A stretch of DNA of 64,000 bases from Microbacterium nanhaiense (GTDB lineage: Bacteria > Actinomycetota > Actinomycetes > Actinomycetales > Microbacteriaceae), in NCBI RefSeq assembly GCF_014646015.1, contig NZ_BMMQ01000005.1, positions 186,001-250,000 of the forward strand, in the 5' to 3' direction. The position numbers and the translations under genes are program-made. The notes below the pieces were generated by a model. That model saw only the letters and a program-made list of their open reading frames with translations, was not told where the DNA came from and ran no database searches. Position 1 is the first letter of the stretch, and the number at the start of each line of letters is the position of its first letter. This document shows positions 61,225 through 64,000 of this stretch, one piece after another.

Positions 61225-62011
61225 TCCCGACGGATCCGCCCGCTCGTTGCCCGCGCATCTCGCGGGCAACGTGGCGGACTCCGCGGGTCAGGCCTGGGAG
61301 GGGCGTACCTTCCGGCCCAACCCCGCAGCCGGCGACGACGGATCCGCGGATCCGGTGCTCTGGGACGCCCTCACACGTTTCCGCACGGGGGAGGGCGACC
61401 CGGTCGCGGTCGTCGACGCGCTCCGTCGTGCGCGCGTGTTGGCGCCCTTGGTCGCCGAAAAGGGCGACGAGGGCGTGGGGCCTACGGGCATGGCCGTCGA
61501 CAAGACGCAGGAGCTGTCGATCGTGACAGTCGCGGCGCCGGACGGGCGCAGGGTGCTCCCCGTGTTCTCCTGCGTCGAGACATTGCAGGCGTGGAACCCC
61601 CTCGCCCGGCCCATTCCGGTCGCGGGTACGCGGGCGGCCCTCGCAGCGGCGGGAGAGGATACCGACCTCGTGGTCGTCGACCCGACGAGCCCCACCGAGT
61701 TCGTCGTGCGCCGGCCGGCCGTGTGGGCGATCGCCCAGGAGCAGGCCTGGATGCCGTCGTGGCTGAGCCCCGAGGTGGCGACCGCGTTCCACGAGTCGAT
61801 CGGCTCGGAGCTCGCGGTGCAGGACGTTCGTCTCGCGGCGGGCGACCCGGCCGCGCGGCTGCAGGGGCCGGAACTCACGGTGATCCTCACCCTGACGCAG
61901 GGGCTCGAGCGCGACGAGCTCGACACCGTGCTGGGACGGTTGGCGCGGCGCTGGGCGGCGGACGACCGCATCGCCGTGCTCGTCGACAGCATGCAGCTCA
62001 GACTGCGCTGA
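61208..62011 (+). CDS. SseB family protein
   Basis: A 267-residue cytoplasmic protein with the SseB N-terminal fold. [15 protein letters not shown] near residue 60 and [13 protein letters not shown] near residue 118 are the conserved parts; the C-terminal half has [10 protein letters not shown]. Function is unknown, but the gene regularly follows hisA in actinobacteria. The ATG at 61208 lies inside the end of hisA and has GAGG upstream. It ends at a strong terminator. Confidence 0.85.
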   Translation: MSPQSDPDGSARSLPAHLAGNVADSAGQAWEGRTFRPNPAAGDDGSADPVLWDALTRFRTGEGDPVAVVDALRRARVLAPLVAEKGDEGVGPTGMAVDKTQELSIVTVAAPDGRRVLPVFSCVETLQAWNPLARPIPVAGTRAALAAAGEDTDLVVVDPTSPTEFVVRRPAVWAIAQEQAWMPSWLSPEVATAFHESIGSELAVQDVRLAAGDPAARLQGPELTVILTLTQGLERDELDTVLGRLARRWAADDRIAVLVDSMQLRLR

Positions 62012-62017
62012 GAACCA

Positions 62018-62057
62018 CGAAGAGCGCCGACCGGAGCCTGCCGGTCGGCGCTCTTCG
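62018..62057. terminator. 17-bp perfect bidirectional terminator
   Basis: CGAAGAGCGCCGACCGG is perfectly inverted after the 6-nt loop AGCCTG. It lies between the convergent SseB and DUF1844 genes. Confidence 0.88.
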
Positions 62058-62066
62058 CTGGGAGCG

Positions 62067-62480
62067 TCAGATGACGGGGCCGGTGTACTTCTCACCGGGG
62101 CCCTTGCCGGGCGCGTCCGGGATCGAGGAGATCTCCCGGAAGCGCAGCTGAAGCGAGCGGAGCCCGTCGCGGATCGGGCGCGCGTGCATGTCGCTGATCT
62201 CGGGCGCGGCCGCGGTGACGAGGCCGGCGAGCGCGTTGATGAGCTTGCGGGCCTCGTCGAGGTCGGTCAGCTCGTCGGCGTCGGAGCCCTCGCCGAGGCC
62301 GAGCTTCACGGCGGCAGCGCTCATGAGGTGCACGCAGGCGGTCGCGATGACTTCGACGGCACCGACGTCTGCGATGTCGCGGGTCGCGTCGGTTGCCGCC
62401 GAGGCCCGTTCCTGTTCCTCCCACTTGGCGTGACGCTCGGAGTCGAACGAGTGGGCGTGATCTGACGAAGTGGTGCTCAT
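62067..62480 (-). CDS. DUF1844 family protein
   Basis: A 137-residue cytoplasmic protein of unknown function. The core D-V-G-A-V-E-V-I-A-T-A-C-V-H-L-M-S-A-A-A near residue 40, then LGLGEGSDADELTDLDEAR and LINALAGLVTAAAPE, matches DUF1844, which is mostly helical. The family is commonly located beside infC in actinobacteria. The ATG at 62480 is preferred to one two codons earlier. It is divergent from the infC leader, so both promoters share the gap. Confidence 0.9.
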   Translation of the reverse strand: MSTTSSDHAHSFDSERHAKWEEQERASAATDATRDIADVGAVEVIATACVHLMSAAAVKLGLGEGSDADELTDLDEARKLINALAGLVTAAAPEISDMHARPIRDGLRSLQLRFREISSIPDAPGKGPGEKYTGPVI

Positions 62481-62494
62481 GAGCAACTTTCTGC

Positions 62495-62500
62495 TAGACT
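62495..62500 (+). promoter_or_regulatory. -10 box of infC operon promoter
   Basis: TAGACT lies 250 nt before the infC start; it is identical to the dapF -10 box. Transcription from it makes a leader of about 245 nt. Confidence 0.5.
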
Positions 62501-62506
62501 GTGTCG

Positions 62507-62750
62507 GGCTCCGGGCATTGGCTCGGACGAAAGAGGATTTTCATCCCACCCGCGCTTGCCGCTCCAGGCTACCGGGTCAAGCACACTCCGCCCTCCGAAA
62601 AGGGGGTAGGAGCGGACGCAGGTTCGCTCATCGGGTGGTGACACGCGATTGTTCATGCGTGACACGTGCGGATGTTGAAGATTCTCCCGCCCGCGTCGCG
62701 AACCTCGCGTCGCGGTGGCTTATCGACTACCGCACCACTAGGAGTTCCGC
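62507..62750 (+). promoter_or_regulatory. Long structured infC leader
   Basis: No convincing gene lies in this 244-nt stretch. It contains an outer stem CCGCTCC (62559-62565) with GGAGCGG (62609-62615), an inner CCCTCC/GGGGG hairpin, and a downstream GTCGCG-rich region. A 7-codon frame, M-R-D-T-C-G-C (62655-62678), is present without a ribosome site. It ends in AGGAG (62740-62744) for the AUC start of infC. Autogenous or attenuation control is inferred. Confidence 0.55.
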
Positions 62751-63356
<606 letters not shown>

Positions 63357-63438
63357 TCGGTAACTGAATCACTTCCCGTCCGACGGACGGGTAGCACCCA
63401 TGTCGCCCCTCGCGGGCGCACACGTCAAGGAAAGAACA

Positions 63439-63633
63439 ATGCCGAAGCAGAAGACCCACTCGGGCGCCAAGAAGCGCTTCAAGATCACCGGCAGCGGCAA
63501 GATCAAGAAGCAGCAGTCGGGCATGCGCCACAACCTCGAGGTGAAGTCGAGCCGTCGCACGCGTCGTCTGAACCAGGACCAGCTGGTGTCGGGCAACGAC
63601 ATGAAGACCGTCAAGAAGCTGCTCGGTCGCTGA
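63439..63633 (+). CDS. rpmI: 50S ribosomal protein L35
   Basis: A 64-residue L35. [20 protein letters not shown], then [11 protein letters not shown] and T-K-S-type basic repeats (here [10 protein letters not shown]), is the standard sequence. The ATG at 63439 has AAGGAAAG upstream; an ATG 13 codons earlier is rejected. It is co-transcribed with infC and rplT, 82 nt after infC. Confidence 0.97.
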   Translation: MPKQKTHSGAKKRFKITGSGKIKKQQSGMRHNLEVKSSRRTRRLNQDQLVSGNDMKTVKKLLGR

Positions 63634-63670
63634 GCGACCCGACCTCTCGAATCTCTAAGGAAACACACTC

Positions 63671-64000
63671 ATGGCACGAGTAAAGCGGGCAGTAAACGCC
63701 CACAAGAAGCGTCGCACAATCCTCGACCGCGCCTCGGGTTACCGCGGCCAGCGTTCGCGCCTCTACCGCAAGGCCAAGGAGCAGGTCACCCACTCGCTGG
63801 TCTACGCGTACCGCGACCGCCGCAAGCGCAAGGGCGACTTCCGCCGCCTGTGGATCCAGCGCATCAACGCTGGCGCCCGCGCCAACGGCCTGACCTACAA
63901 CCGCTTCATCCAGGGCCTCAACCTGGCCGGCGTGACGGTTGACCGTCGCATGCTCGCGGAGCTCGCGGTGAACGAGCCCGCGACGTTCGCGACGCTGATC
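63671..64000 (+). CDS. rplT: 50S ribosomal protein L20 (cut by window edge)
   Basis: The first 110 codons of L20, an early assembly protein of the large subunit. [54 protein letters not shown] and the LAELAVNEP block near residue 95 are canonical. TAAGGA precedes the ATG. Nearly the whole gene is present; the last codons lie beyond the right edge. Confidence 0.98.
   Translation, partial: MARVKRAVNAHKKRRTILDRASGYRGQRSRLYRKAKEQVTHSLVYAYRDRRKRKGDFRRLWIQRINAGARANGLTYNRFIQGLNLAGVTVDRRMLAELAVNEPATFATLI

Noticed and set aside
62655-62678. Seven-codon frame M-R-D-T-C-G-C in the infC leader as an attenuation peptide
   Set aside because: No ribosome site and no clear competing terminator pair; kept only as a remark in the leader entry.

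Overview
The window looks like chromosome from a high-GC actinobacterium, most likely Microbacteriaceae (Microbacterium-like). The basis is very GC-rich coding with G/C third positions, ATGA and TGATG gene couplings, many leaderless genes with TANNNT -10 boxes 6-8 nt before the start codon, and typical actinobacterial neighbourhoods: ftsK-pgsA-cinA-clgR-DUF3046-recA-recX-miaB-miaA, lexA next to a LysM gene, hisC-hisB-hisH-priA, and DUF1844 beside infC-rpmI-rplT. No tRNA, rRNA, CRISPR array, transposase or prophage gene was seen.

Layout. 0-8.3 kb: partial MFS exporter, rpsO, a luciferase-like monooxygenase/FMN reductase pair, a small DUF5302 gene, a glycosyltransferase fused to an SGNH hydrolase, a ThuA protein, and pnp behind a structured leader. 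8.4-14.9 kb: phosphatase, dapB, TPR protein, osmC, thyA-dfrA, dapA, RNase J. 14.9-24.2 kb: ftsK to miaA, with DNA-damage promoter motifs before ftsK and recA. 24.3-40.1 kb: an accessory catabolic island holding a sugar-type ABC importer without ATPase, a beta-helix protein, a FadR-type regulator, an enolase-superfamily dehydratase, two Gfo/Idh/MocA oxidoreductases, a sugar-phosphate-isomerase-like barrel, a metallo-hydrolase, a CoA-transferase, a signal-less solute-binding-like protein, an enoyl-CoA hydratase and an FAH-family enzyme. 40.2-43.9 kb: ABC exporter with its own histidine kinase and response regulator. 43.9-48.7 kb: dapF, lysE/lysG, a methyltransferase, hflX. 48.7-56.7 kb: a membrane-bound Pls-type single-module peptide synthetase, an M1 peptidase, a 4'-phosphopantetheinyl transferase and an S9 peptidase. 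56.7-64 kb: lexA, an SOS-type LysM gene, histidine genes, SseB, DUF1844, and infC with an AUC start, then rpmI and partial rplT.

How the genes work together. Lysine/DAP synthesis (dapB, dapA, dapF), lysine export (lysE with lysG) and a synthetase whose hand-read specificity code D-A-E-S-I-G-T-V-V-K is close to lysine codes suggest an epsilon-poly-lysine-like product made at 48.7-52.7 kb. The 24-40 kb island reads as uptake and breakdown of an unidentified carbohydrate or sugar acid that ends in CoA-thioester chemistry, controlled by one GntR/FadR-family repressor with candidate palindromic operators. The DNA-repair block (recA, recX, lexA, LysM gene, possibly ftsK) carries both LexA-type and PafBC-type promoter motifs.
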